This document shows, in pieces, positions 54,416 to 63,146 of a DNA stretch of 64,000 nt (positions are counted from its first letter, which is position 1; every line of letters starts with the position of its first letter). The DNA lies in the NCBI RefSeq assembly GCF_014385095.1, contig NZ_JACRTC010000001.1, positions 310,001-374,000 of the forward strand, written 5' to 3'. The notes below the pieces were generated by a model. The model was not told the DNA's origin, made no database searches, and saw only the letters and a list, made by a program, of their open reading frames with translations. Position numbers and translations under genes: made by a program. The stretch is from Zongyangia hominis (GTDB lineage Bacteria > Bacillota > Clostridia > Oscillospirales > Ruminococcaceae).

Positions 54416-55551
54416 AAAAGATGATCGCGTTTTTTCTTTCCTGCTCCTTTTTGCTTATTTCCATGTCCGGCTGCATTCCGGCCAAGGAGCTCAATGAAAA
54501 ACTCATCGTCCAGGCCATCGGCCTGGACAGCGAGGACGGCGAATTTGTAGTTACCCTCCAGGCCTATTTCCCCCAAGGTGGCGGCGGACAGAGCTTTGTG
54601 GACATGTCTAAGCCCAACAATAAAGTGGTGCAGGGCAGGGGGGAGACCATCACCCAGGCGGTCCAGGACGCGGAGGTGAGCCAGGGCAAGGAGGTCTTCT
54701 ACGGCCACAATGAGCTGATCATCGTGGGAAATACGCTGGCTAAAGAGGGCCTTTCCTCCATATCTAGTTTTCTCAACTCCTTTAACGAGCTCAGACCCAA
54801 CATCCAGCTGTTGGTGGCCGAGGACACCGCTGAGGAGATCGTCAGGGCTCAGATTGAGGGCGGCATCCTGCCCGCCCAGGTGCTGGGCAAGGCCGCTTCC
54901 TCTGGGGAGGAAACGGGCTATGTCACCCAGTGTACCCTCATCGATGTGATGAAGTCCCTCAAGGGGGACGGCAGCCAAATCTACGCGCCGGTGGTGGAAA
55001 CTGATCAGGACGCGGAGGACAAGACCCAGGCGGTCTTTGAAAAGACGGCGGTCTTCCGTAGCGGCCAGTTGGCGGGTACCTTGACCGAGGCCGAAACACG
55101 GGGCCTTATGTGGATCAACGATCAGATCACCCGGGCCAATATCTTGGTGGAAAACACAAACTACGGCAAAATTTCCGCCCAGATCACTCACGCTACCACC
55201 AGACGCAAGACCCGGATGCAGGACGGCAAAATTTCCATCCATCTGCACGTCTCCACCCGGGCGATTATCAGCGAGCGGGTGAGCGGTGACATCTCTCCGG
55301 TCCTGGACGAGGACATCGACGATATTCAAGCGGAGCTCGCCCGCACTATTACAAAGGAGATGGAACAGGCGCTAGAAATCGGACTTCGGGACTACCACAC
55401 CGACATCTTCAACTTTTCCGGCGACGTGAGCAAATATGAGCCCCAGTATTATCTGGCGCACCGGGACCACTGGGAGAAAGTCCTCCCCGAATTTCAGTGT
55501 GTCATCGAGGTCGACTGCAACGTGGACCGGCTGGGCATCGAAACCAAATAG
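54412..55551 (+). CDS. gerAC: Spore germination receptor subunit C (GerAC lipoprotein)
   Basis: 379 aa. Signal peptide of a lipoprotein with lipobox ISMSGC, modified Cys at about residue 22, placing it on the outer face of the spore inner membrane. The mature part has the three-domain Ger(x)C pattern: ELNEKLIVQAIGLD at the start, GQEVFYGHNELIIVGNTLA-like sequence and a C-terminal helix/strand domain with ITKEMEQALEIGLRDYHTDIF. It is the last gene of gerA-B-C, followed by a palindromic terminator at 55559-55588. Confidence 0.9.
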   Translation: MKKMIAFFLSCSFLLISMSGCIPAKELNEKLIVQAIGLDSEDGEFVVTLQAYFPQGGGGQSFVDMSKPNNKVVQGRGETITQAVQDAEVSQGKEVFYGHNELIIVGNTLAKEGLSSISSFLNSFNELRPNIQLLVAEDTAEEIVRAQIEGGILPAQVLGKAASSGEETGYVTQCTLIDVMKSLKGDGSQIYAPVVETDQDAEDKTQAVFEKTAVFRSGQLAGTLTEAETRGLMWINDQITRANILVENTNYGKISAQITHATTRRKTRMQDGKISIHLHVSTRAIISERVSGDISPVLDEDIDDIQAELARTITKEMEQALEIGLRDYHTDIFNFSGDVSKYEPQYYLAHRDHWEKVLPEFQCVIEVDCNVDRLGIETK

Positions 55552-55558
55552 AAACGCA

Positions 55559-55588
55559 GAAGGCCGCGGAATTCCGCGGCCTCTTTTG
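55559..55588 (+). terminator. gerABC terminator
   Basis: Perfect 22-bp palindrome at 55561-55582 centred on GAATTC, followed by CTTTTGTT. Confidence 0.85.
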
Positions 55589-55677
55589 TTGAGGCGGGCG
55601 CCGCCTTGAAAGGAGCGGGGAGCATCTTATTTGCTGGGAAATCATGGAAAATAAAGATATAGGCGTTTTCTCCCATA

Positions 55678-55706
55678 TTTCTTTTTGACGGATGTTATGC
55701 TATACT
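55678..55706 (+). promoter_or_regulatory. Possible promoter of the mutarotase-like gene
   Basis: TTTCTT (55678-55683), 17 bases, TATACT (55701-55706); the -35 is weak. Confidence 0.4.
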
Positions 55707-55755
55707 AAACAAAAAGCTTCTGCGGGAGCATAGGATGCTGGAGGGAGAGGGAACC

Positions 55756-56634
55756 ATGCGATATGAGATCATAGGGGAAGCGACGACGGCGACAGTGGAC
55801 ACCCACGGGGCGGAACTTGTTTCTCTGGTGGACATTTTGGGACAGGAGCACTTGTGGTGCGGGGACCCGTCTTATTGGGGGCGGACCGCACCGGTGTTAT
55901 TCCCGGTGATTGGATGCCTCAAGGATGGGAAGACCCGGATTGGGGAGAAGGAGTACCGGATTCCCAAACACGGCTTTGCGAGAGACGAGGAGTTTGAGGT
56001 CCTCTATCAAAAGGACAACGCCATCTGCCTGTCGCTTAAATATAACGACAGGCTTTTGCAGATGTATCCCTATCGCTTTGAGCTGCAGGTCAGCTACACA
56101 GTAGGGGCCAACAGTGTGGAGACGAAGTTTACCGTTCTCAACCTGGACGACAAGGACATTTTCTTCACCGTCGGCGGACATCCGGCCTTCCGGTGCCCGG
56201 TCAGCGGAGAGGAGCCCTTTGAGAGCTACGCGGTCACCTTCGAGGAGGAAGAGGACCTTTTTTCTCCCCAGCTCGATGAAAACGGCATCATTCAGACGGG
56301 CAAAACAGTAAAGATACTTGACAAAAGCCGGTCCTTTGGGGTAAAATATGCCCTATTCGAAAACGACGCCCTTATTTTCGACCATCCCAGGTCGAAGAAG
56401 GTGACGCTGTTTAGCAAATTATCGGGTCAGGGCGTAGAACTGAGTTTTGAGGGCTTTTCCACGCTAGGGATCTGGACGCCGGCCGGCAAACAGGCGCCGT
56501 TTCTCTGTCTGGAACCCTGGATCGGCATGGCCGATCGGGACGATGAGACGGGGGCGTTTGAAGAGAAAAAGGACGCGGTACGCCTGCCAGTGGGGAAGAG
56601 CTTTTCCTGTGCCTATCGGATGGAAATCATCTAA
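55756..56634 (+). CDS. Aldose 1-epimerase family protein (LacX/YeaD-like)
   Basis: 292 aa from ATG 55756 (MRYEIIGE), with GAGAGGG just upstream; the longer start at 55735 lies before the ribosome site. Galactose mutarotase-like beta-sandwich: THGAELVSLVD, PVLFPVIGCLKDG, PKHGFARDEEF with the catalytic His, FTVGGHPAFRCPV with a second His, and the late LEPWIGMADRDD with the acidic base. LacX/YeaD-type members act on sugars or sugar phosphates of unclear identity. It is followed 39 bases later by a small membrane protein gene. Confidence 0.88.
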   Translation: MRYEIIGEATTATVDTHGAELVSLVDILGQEHLWCGDPSYWGRTAPVLFPVIGCLKDGKTRIGEKEYRIPKHGFARDEEFEVLYQKDNAICLSLKYNDRLLQMYPYRFELQVSYTVGANSVETKFTVLNLDDKDIFFTVGGHPAFRCPVSGEEPFESYAVTFEEEEDLFSPQLDENGIIQTGKTVKILDKSRSFGVKYALFENDALIFDHPRSKKVTLFSKLSGQGVELSFEGFSTLGIWTPAGKQAPFLCLEPWIGMADRDDETGAFEEKKDAVRLPVGKSFSCAYRMEII

Positions 56635-56673
56635 GAGGAGAAAGGCTGCCCCTTTGAAAGAGAGGAAATACAG

Positions 56674-57087
56674 TTGATAAAAAAGGTTCTTTATATTCTT
56701 TCGGTGCTCAAGACCGCCATTCGGGCGCTTGCCCTGGCAGTTATCCTGATCTTTGCAGCACCCGAGCTCCCCGTGGCGGTAATGCTTTCATCCCTGCTCA
56801 TCATCGGGGCCGGCATCTACCTCATCGTCAAACATGCCCGGAGTTCGTTGCGCATGGCGGATTTGGCCGTCTATTTCGGCGGGGACGCGCTGATCATCAT
56901 CTTTCATATGGCCTTCATTTCCTTTTTCTCGGCTATGCAGGTGGGCTTTTGGGAATACCTGCTGCTGGGGACCATCTTAGACATCCTGATCGACGCGGTG
57001 CTCATTATCTTGGCGTTGCGCCGGGGACGCTATGTGGACATCAAGGACGTGATGGACGCGAGAAATGAAGAGAAATCCAAAAAATAA
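56674..57087 (+). CDS. Four-helix membrane protein of unknown function
   Basis: 137 aa, TTG start at 56674 with AGAGGAAA upstream. Four hydrophobic segments (about 12-30, 33-50, 70-90, 95-117) end in a basic and charged C-tail (RRGRYVDIKDVMDARNEEKSKK). I do not recognise the family. It lies 39 bases after the mutarotase-like gene and shares its terminator, so they may be co-transcribed. Confidence 0.6.
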   Translation: MIKKVLYILSVLKTAIRALALAVILIFAAPELPVAVMLSSLLIIGAGIYLIVKHARSSLRMADLAVYFGGDALIIIFHMAFISFFSAMQVGFWEYLLLGTILDILIDAVLIILALRRGRYVDIKDVMDARNEEKSKK

Positions 57088-57105
57088 GCGGCGAGTTTTA
57101 TGCCT

Positions 57106-57138
57106 AAAAAGGCCCGTGGAATTTCCACGGGCCTTTTT
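57106..57138 (+). terminator. Terminator of the mutarotase-membrane protein pair
   Basis: 15-bp perfect stem (57106-57120 with 57124-57138), loop ATT, with A and T runs at the ends. Confidence 0.9.
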
Positions 57139-57298
57139 GTTACCTTTTCATTGAAACCGCCGGACAGGACATTCGCGTTTTCGGGCCGCGTCGCATGGGA
57201 AAATATCCTGAGGCAATATTTGAAATTTACGGTCATGTTTCTTGCCTTTGCGGGATGGACAAGCATCTGGATGAACGACCTGCGCTTTGCCTCGGCTT

Positions 57299-58717
57299 TT
57301 ACTTTGCCAGCATCTGGTCGGCCACGTATAGGCCGTTGGCCGCCGCCTGGGAGAGGGAGCGGGTAAAGCCCGCGCCGTCGCCGATGGCGTAGATACCTTT
57401 GCAGCCGGTAATTTCAAAATTGACAGCGTCGGGACGGGCGGAGTAGTATTTGCACTCGATGCCGTAGAGCAGGGTGTCGTAGTTGGCGGTGCCAGGCGCC
57501 ACATGGTCTAAGGCGTGGAGCGTTTCGATGATGTTGTCCAGCTGCCGTTTGGGCAGGCACAGGCTCAAATCCCCCGGAACCGCGTGGAGGGTGGGACGGG
57601 TGGTGGACTTGCGCAGTCGGCCTTCGTCGGTGCGCCGTCCGTTTTCCAGGTCGCCCAAGCGCTGTACCAGCACGCTGCCGCCGCTGATGAGGTTGGCGAG
57701 GCTGGCCACATGGCGGGCGTACTCGATGGGCTCCTTGAAGGGCTCGGTAAATTTAATCGTGGAAAGCAAGGCGAAATTGGAGTTTTCCGTCTTTCTGGCC
57801 ATATCCCGATAGGAGTGGCCGTTGACGGTCAGCACCCCGCTGGTGTTCTCGGTGACCACGTTGCCCCGCTCGTTAAAGCAGAACATCCGGGTGGTATCGC
57901 CGTAGACTTTCGAGCGGTACCAGATTTTCGGCTCGTAGATCTTTTTGGAGAAGTCCTCCCAGACGAGATAAGGAAGCTCCACCCGCACGCCGATGTCCAC
58001 CTGGTTATTCTGAAGAGGAATGCCGTTTTCCTTGCACCAGGCGGCGAAGTAGCGGCTGCCGGCCCGGCCCACGGCAAAGACGATCTTTTCCGCGGCGATG
58101 GTGCGGGTCTCCGCTTTGCTCCTCAGGGTGAGGACGTGGCTTTCCCGGTCCACCCCGGTGACTTCGGTATCGGTGAGGACATCGCACCGGCCCCGCAGGG
58201 AAGCGATCAGCTTTTTCATGGTATCGAAGTTGGCGTCGGTGCCCAGGTGCTTGAGCTGTGCCTGGCTCATATGCAGATCGTACTGCAGGCAAAGCTTTTT
58301 GAGATCATCGTTGGGCATAAAGCGCTCGGTGGTAGCGCCGAAGGAGACGAGGATGGCGTCGGCCTTTTCAATGTAGGAGATAACCGTCTCGGGAGAGAGA
58401 AACTCGGTCAGCCAGCCGCCGTACTCGGTGGAGATGACATATTTGCCGTCGGAGAAAGCGCCGGCCCCCGCCATGCCCTCCATAATGGCGCAGGAGGGAC
58501 AGTTGATACACTTGTCCACCGCCTTGGTGACAATGGGGCAGGTCCGCTTTTCGATGCCATGTCCCTTTTCGATGATGCACACCCGCAGGTCAGGGCGGTT
58601 TTCTATGAGTTCATAGGCGGTCATGATGCCGCCGATACCGCCGCCGATGATGGCGACGTCATAATCTATTTCTGTATGGGTGAGTGGGCTTTGGCCCTTC
58701 CGTTTTCCGGTATCCAT
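57299..58717 (-). CDS. FAD-dependent oxidoreductase (COG2509-type)
   Basis: 472 aa from ATG 58717, with AAGGAGG 7 bases upstream; the frame is open 21 codons further. An N-terminal dinucleotide fold has VAIIGGGIGGIMTAYEL near residue 22. Next comes a Cys-containing segment CPIVTKAVDKCINCPSCAIMEGMAGAGAFSDGK, typical of the COG2509/YdfH-like flavoprotein group. A second FAD segment near the end reads GCKGIYAIGDGAGFTRSLSQAAANGLYVA. The reaction is not known; related proteins act as dehydrogenases in anaerobes. The protein ends with the usual helix (LMLAK-type). It is monocistronic. Confidence 0.85.
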   Translation of the reverse strand: MDTGKRKGQSPLTHTEIDYDVAIIGGGIGGIMTAYELIENRPDLRVCIIEKGHGIEKRTCPIVTKAVDKCINCPSCAIMEGMAGAGAFSDGKYVISTEYGGWLTEFLSPETVISYIEKADAILVSFGATTERFMPNDDLKKLCLQYDLHMSQAQLKHLGTDANFDTMKKLIASLRGRCDVLTDTEVTGVDRESHVLTLRSKAETRTIAAEKIVFAVGRAGSRYFAAWCKENGIPLQNNQVDIGVRVELPYLVWEDFSKKIYEPKIWYRSKVYGDTTRMFCFNERGNVVTENTSGVLTVNGHSYRDMARKTENSNFALLSTIKFTEPFKEPIEYARHVASLANLISGGSVLVQRLGDLENGRRTDEGRLRKSTTRPTLHAVPGDLSLCLPKRQLDNIIETLHALDHVAPGTANYDTLLYGIECKYYSARPDAVNFEITGCKGIYAIGDGAGFTRSLSQAAANGLYVADQMLAK

Positions 58718-58764
58718 GGTGCGACCTCCTTGTGATCGAGCAGTGTTTTTCCACAAACTATCAT

Positions 58765-58793
58765 ATTGTACAGGATTCACACCGGATTGTCAA
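58765..58793 (-). promoter_or_regulatory. Promoter of the flavoprotein gene
   Basis: Minus strand TTGACA (58788-58793), 17 bases, TACAAT (58765-58770). Confidence 0.8.
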
Positions 58794-58796
58794 TAG

Positions 58797-59981
58797 TTAT
58801 TGGTCAACACTCTGGTTGCTTTGGCTATATAATTTGTGGTAAACAGTGAGCACATAATTTGCCAGGTCCTCCGCGCCGCTGCTTTTCACCGAGGAGATGA
58901 CCGATTTTTTAAGGATTTTCAGCTCCTCCGGGGTCTTCGACTTGATCTGGCGGAGGATATCGCCCATCTCCTTGGCGTTATTAAAGATATAGCCGTTGAC
59001 GCCGTTGCGCACCTGATCGGCGTTGAGGGGGTCGTTGCGCTGGAGGACGGGAAGGCCGGTGGCCATCCCTTCCAGCATGGAGATGGAGTTTGTGTCCGAG
59101 AGGGAGGCGGTGACATAGACGTCGCAGGAGGCAAGATAGGGGGGGAGCTCCTCGTGCAGGACCTTGCCGGTGAAGGTGACCATGTCCGAGATGCCGAGTT
59201 TGGCGGCCTGCTCCTCCAATTCCGGCTTGCTGGGTCCGTCGCCTATGATAATGAGATGCATCCGGTCCTCGGGGCGCACCGATTTGGCCCAGTAGTCGAG
59301 CAGGATGTCGCAGCTCTTTTCCCGGCCCAGCCGTCCGACGAAGCAGGCGATCATTACGTCGTCGTCGATCTTGTACTTTTGGCGGAAAGCCCGCTTTTTT
59401 TCCTCGTCGATCTGGTCGGGGTTAAATAAGTCCAGCTCCACGGGGTTGGGGATGACGCTCACGTCCTTGGTGACGCCCACCTCTCTAAAATATTCCTCGC
59501 ACTTCTTGGACGGGCCGGTGAGGGCGGAGGCGCGGGTGGCCAAGAACCGGGTGTAGCGGTGGGAAATTTTCTTGACCGTTTTGATCAGGGGCTTGGGCGC
59601 CACATAATAGATGTATTCGTCGTACATGGTGTGCAGGGTGTAGACGAGGGGCTTGTGGAGCTTGCGGGCGATCAGGGCGCCGGAAAGGCCGATGCCGAAC
59701 TCCTGATGAATGTGGATGATGTCCGGGTCAAAGGCTTGGACGAATTTGAGCCGTGTGCGGATGACGGGGGCGGCCACGCCGAAGCCATAGAGGCGCTTGG
59801 AGCGGTGAGCGGGGCAGCGAAGCACACCGTCCCTGAGCTCATGATGGCGGACGGTGGGGTCAGCGGTCACCACCAGTACCTCGTGGCCCAGGCGTTCCAA
59901 GCCGTCCTTGAGGCTCTTGACATGGGTGACCACGCCATTGATGAAAGGAAGGTAAGTTTCGACAAACAGTGCGACTCTCAT
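58797..59981 (-). CDS. Family 4 glycosyltransferase
   Basis: 394 aa from ATG 59981 (MRVALFVETYLPFINGV), with GGAGC 8 bases upstream; the open frame starts 66 codons earlier but without a site. GT-B fold retaining transferase: the acceptor half has PDIIHIHQEFGIGLSGALIARKL, the donor half has CFVGRLGREKSCDILLDYW, IIGDGPSKPELE and the E-x7-E motif near SLSDTNSISMLEGMATGLPVL. It most resembles transferases making glucosyl-diacylglycerol or phosphatidylinositol mannosides, so cell-envelope glycolipid synthesis is likely. Its -10 TATAAT is at 60136-60141. Confidence 0.87.
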   Translation of the reverse strand: MRVALFVETYLPFINGVVTHVKSLKDGLERLGHEVLVVTADPTVRHHELRDGVLRCPAHRSKRLYGFGVAAPVIRTRLKFVQAFDPDIIHIHQEFGIGLSGALIARKLHKPLVYTLHTMYDEYIYYVAPKPLIKTVKKISHRYTRFLATRASALTGPSKKCEEYFREVGVTKDVSVIPNPVELDLFNPDQIDEEKKRAFRQKYKIDDDVMIACFVGRLGREKSCDILLDYWAKSVRPEDRMHLIIIGDGPSKPELEEQAAKLGISDMVTFTGKVLHEELPPYLASCDVYVTASLSDTNSISMLEGMATGLPVLQRNDPLNADQVRNGVNGYIFNNAKEMGDILRQIKSKTPEELKILKKSVISSVKSSGAEDLANYVLTVYHKLYSQSNQSVDQ

Positions 59982-60353
59982 ATAAAATGCTCCATTCTGC
60001 CGCTGAAAAGCGGCCTGTGATCTGCGTTTTGCCGGATACAGGTACAGCACATCCGGAGATGGCGCTGGTGCGTGATACCGGCAGTTTCCAGGGGACGGCG
60101 GTCCATCCGCCGCAAAATCTGGAAATATTGTTTTTATTATAACACAGAAGGGACGGTGGGAAAACCCGAACAAAGTCAAATTTGGAAAATGTAAGAATGT
60201 GTTAAGAAGGTTGTAAGAGAAAAAAATGTTTGAAACTGCCCCCTCTTCTGGGTTATAATAAAGCTAGATTCGTATGCCCTGTGAAAAAGGCTTCTGTTGG
60301 GGAACAGAAACGAGCATTCGAGGGGATGACAAATAAAACGCAGGAGGAAAGTT
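59982..60353. other. Divergent intergenic region, glycosyltransferase and hprK promoters
   Basis: Minus strand TTTTCC (60159-60164), 17 bases, TATAAT (60136-60141) faces the glycosyltransferase. Plus strand TTGAAA (60230-60235), 18 bases, TATAAT (60254-60259) faces hprK. Nothing else was recognised. Confidence 0.6.
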
Positions 60354-61316
60354 ATGAGTGCTGTTTTTACGGTCAGTCTTGCTAAAATCATCAAGGAATT
60401 CAATCTCGAGCAGGTGTATATGCCCTGTGAAGCCTCCAAAGTGCTGATTGCCAGTGCGGACGTCAATCGGCCCGGCTTGCATTTTGCCGGTTTTTTCGAT
60501 TATTTTGACCCCAAGCGCATCCAAATCATCGGCCGCGCGGAATATAGCTTCTTAAAGACCCTGGGGACGCCGGAGAAAATCGAGCAGTCCCTGGACGGCT
60601 TTTTCTCCCACCATCCGCCGGCGGTCATCGTCACCCGGGGGCTGGACATCTTTCCCCAGATGATCGAGTCGGCCAAGAAGTATGAGGTGCCGTTATTAGA
60701 GACCACCGATTCCACTTCCACCTTCCAGTCCGGCCTTGTCTCCACCCTCAACGTAGAGCTGGCCCCCCGCATCACCCGCCACGGCGTGCTGGTGGAGGTC
60801 TACGGCGAGGGTATCCTGCTGCTGGGTGAAAGCGGCGTGGGCAAGAGCGAAACCGCCATCGAGCTCGTCAAGCGGGGCCACCGGCTCATCGCCGACGACG
60901 CGGTGGAAATCCGCCGGGTTTCCAACAAGACCCTGGTGGGATCCGCCCCCGAAAACATCCGTCACTTTGTGGAGCTTCGCGGCATCGGCATCATCAACGC
61001 CCGGCGCATCTTCGGTATGGGCTCCATCAAGGTCACCGAGAAGATCGATATGGTCATCCAGCTGGAAATCTGGGACCAGAACAAGGTCTACGACCGGATG
61101 GGCATGGACAATGAGTACACCTCCATCCTGGGCAATAAGGTCCCGTCGCTGACCATCCCGGTGAAGCCCGGCCGGAACCTGGCCATCATCATCGAGGTGG
61201 CGGCCATGAACAACCGCCAGAAGAAGATGGGCTACAACGCCGCGTCGGAGCTATTGCGCAAGCTGGGCATGGCGGAGCCGGAAAAGGACGATACGGCGGA
61301 TTGGGACGCATATTAA
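60354..61316 (+). CDS. hprK: HPr kinase/phosphorylase
   Basis: 320 aa. Phosphorylates and dephosphorylates Ser46 of HPr in response to fructose-1,6-bisphosphate and phosphate, the trigger of carbon catabolite repression in Firmicutes. The Walker A GESGVGKS is at 158-165, preceded by the conserved HGVLVEVYGEGILLL and followed by RLIADDAVEIRR and the family signature ELRGIGIINARRIFGMG. GCAGGAGGAAAG precedes the ATG. It opens a cluster with a PHP phosphoesterase, ROK glucokinase and murB, an order common in clostridia. Confidence 0.95.
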   Translation: MSAVFTVSLAKIIKEFNLEQVYMPCEASKVLIASADVNRPGLHFAGFFDYFDPKRIQIIGRAEYSFLKTLGTPEKIEQSLDGFFSHHPPAVIVTRGLDIFPQMIESAKKYEVPLLETTDSTSTFQSGLVSTLNVELAPRITRHGVLVEVYGEGILLLGESGVGKSETAIELVKRGHRLIADDAVEIRRVSNKTLVGSAPENIRHFVELRGIGIINARRIFGMGSIKVTEKIDMVIQLEIWDQNKVYDRMGMDNEYTSILGNKVPSLTIPVKPGRNLAIIIEVAAMNNRQKKMGYNAASELLRKLGMAEPEKDDTADWDAY

Positions 61317-61353
61317 TAAAAATGGAAACCGCGAAATAGGAGTTGGATAAAGT

Positions 61354-62094
61354 TTGATTAAAATTATCGCAGATACGCACACCCACACCGTTGCTTCCAC
61401 CCATGCATTTTCCACCATTATGGAGAATATCCATGTGGCAAAGGAGAAGGGCATCCGGGCCATCGCCTCCACCGACCACGCCCCGGCGCTTCCGGACAGC
61501 GCCCACCTGTGGCACTTCACCAACATCTGGTCGGTGCCCGACTATGTGGAGGGAGTGCTGGTCCTCAAAGGGGTGGAGACCAATATTCTGGACTTCGACG
61601 GCAATCTGGACATGCCGCAGAAGATGCTGGCGGGGCTCGACTGGGTGGTGGCCTCCTGCCACAGCCCGGTGATTCCGCCCAAGGACGAAGAGGCACAGAC
61701 GAGGCTTTGGCTGCAGATCGCCCAAAACCCGGACGTGGACGTCATCGGTCACAGCGGCAACCCGAAATTCCGCTACGATTATGAGAAGTGCATCAAGGCC
61801 TTCAAGGAATATGGCAAGATCGTGGAGATCAACGCCCATTCCTTCCAGCCGGGCACCCGGGTGGGCTCCCCGAAAAACTGCGCGGAGATCGCAAAACTCT
61901 GCGCCAAATACAAGGTGCCCGTGATCGTCAATTCCGACGCCCATTTCTGCTATGAAATCGGCGCGGTGGAGAGAGCCGCCGCCATGCTCGAAGAAATCGA
62001 GTTTCCCCAGGAGCTCATCCTCAACGTGGACTACGACCGCTTCTTTGACGTTGTGCAGAATAAGGTGGCGCGGGATTTGTCACCGCAAAAATAA
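61354..62094 (+). CDS. PHP-domain phosphatase (YcdX-like)
   Basis: 246 aa, TTG start at 61354 with AGGAG 11 bases upstream. PHP superfamily metal-dependent phosphoesterase: metal ligands in the opening DTHTHTVASTHAFSTI, then IASTDHAPALP, LKGVETNILDFDGN, VASCHSP, DVIGHSGNP and VNSDAHF, the full nine-residue trinuclear-zinc pattern of YcdX/YcdX-like enzymes. The substrate is unknown. It lies 37 bases after hprK and 46 bases before the glucokinase gene, suggesting one operon. Confidence 0.9.
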   Translation: MIKIIADTHTHTVASTHAFSTIMENIHVAKEKGIRAIASTDHAPALPDSAHLWHFTNIWSVPDYVEGVLVLKGVETNILDFDGNLDMPQKMLAGLDWVVASCHSPVIPPKDEEAQTRLWLQIAQNPDVDVIGHSGNPKFRYDYEKCIKAFKEYGKIVEINAHSFQPGTRVGSPKNCAEIAKLCAKYKVPVIVNSDAHFCYEIGAVERAAAMLEEIEFPQELILNVDYDRFFDVVQNKVARDLSPQK

Positions 62095-62140
62095 AGAAAC
62101 AGACAGGGCTGTCAAACTCTGGTAGGAAGGAGTTTTCAGA

Positions 62141-63097
62141 ATGAAATATTACATCGGCATCGATTTGGGAGGAACCAACATCGCCGTGGGCGTGGTGGAC
62201 GAAAACTACAACATCGTCGGCCGGGCCAAGCTCAAAACCAACATTCCCCGCCCAGCGGAGGAGGTCTGCGCCGACATGGCCAAGGCGTCCCGGATGGCGG
62301 TGGAAGACGCGGGGCTCACCATGGACGATATCGAATGGGTGGGGGTGGACACCCCGGGAACGGTGGATACCGAGACCGGCATGCTCATCTACGCCAATAA
62401 CCTCTTTTTCCACAATGTGCCCATGGGTCCCTATCTGAGCGAGGCGCTGGGAAAACCCGTCTTCATCGAGAACGACGCCAACGCCGCGGCTTACGGCGAA
62501 GCGCTGGCGGGCGGCGCCAAGGGCAAACAGGACGTGATCGTCATCACGCTGGGCACCGGCGTGGGCGGCGGCGTCATCATCGACGGCAAAATCTACGCGG
62601 GCTTTAACCACGGCGGCGCCGAGCTGGGACACATGGCCATCGTCAAGGGCGGCCGGCAGTGCACCTGCGGCAGAAAGGGATGTTTTGAGACCTACAGCTC
62701 GGCCACGGGGCTCATCAACACCACCAAGAAGTACATGGAAAAATACAAGGACTCCCTCATGTGGAAGCTGTGCGGCGGGGATCTGGACAAAGTCAGCGGC
62801 CGGACGGCCTTCCAGGCCATGAAGCAGGGCGACAAGGCGGGCAAGGAATGTGTGGACGAGTACATTGAGTACATGGCCTACGGCCTTGCCAGCATCGTCA
62901 ACATCTTCCAGCCGGAGGTCGTCTGCATCGGCGGCGGTATCTCCAAGGAGGGGGAAACCCTGCTGGCTCCGCTGCGGGAGCTCATCGCCAAGGAGGACTA
63001 CTGCCGCACCTCGAAAAAGAGAGTCAGTATTGTGGCGGCGACTCTCGGCAATGACGCGGGCATCATCGGCGCGGCATTTTTGGGCAGACTCCAGTAA
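62141..63097 (+). CDS. glk: ROK-family glucokinase
   Basis: 318 aa. Phosphorylates free glucose with ATP in the cytosol. It shows the phosphate-binding GIDLGGTNIAVGVVD, the active-site ENDANAAAYGEALAGGAKG, LGTGVGGGVIIDGKI, GAELGHMAIVKGG and the zinc motif CTCGRKGCFE of ROK sugar kinases. GGAAGGAG precedes the ATG. Placement after hprK fits its role in catabolite repression, where ROK glucokinases feed glycolysis. Confidence 0.92.
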   Translation: MKYYIGIDLGGTNIAVGVVDENYNIVGRAKLKTNIPRPAEEVCADMAKASRMAVEDAGLTMDDIEWVGVDTPGTVDTETGMLIYANNLFFHNVPMGPYLSEALGKPVFIENDANAAAYGEALAGGAKGKQDVIVITLGTGVGGGVIIDGKIYAGFNHGGAELGHMAIVKGGRQCTCGRKGCFETYSSATGLINTTKKYMEKYKDSLMWKLCGGDLDKVSGRTAFQAMKQGDKAGKECVDEYIEYMAYGLASIVNIFQPEVVCIGGGISKEGETLLAPLRELIAKEDYCRTSKKRVSIVAATLGNDAGIIGAAFLGRLQ

Positions 63098-63146
63098 TAT
63101 ACATAAGAGGCGGCAAATGCCGCAAATGATATGCTGGGAGGATACC

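Noticed and set aside
54136-55329. 397-codon open frame antisense to gerAC
   Set aside because: No domain or start site; gerAC on the other strand has a lipobox and the family pattern.
57515-58735. 406-codon open frame antisense to the flavoprotein gene
   Set aside because: GC-driven open frame without family features; the flavoprotein frame has clear FAD motifs and an SD.
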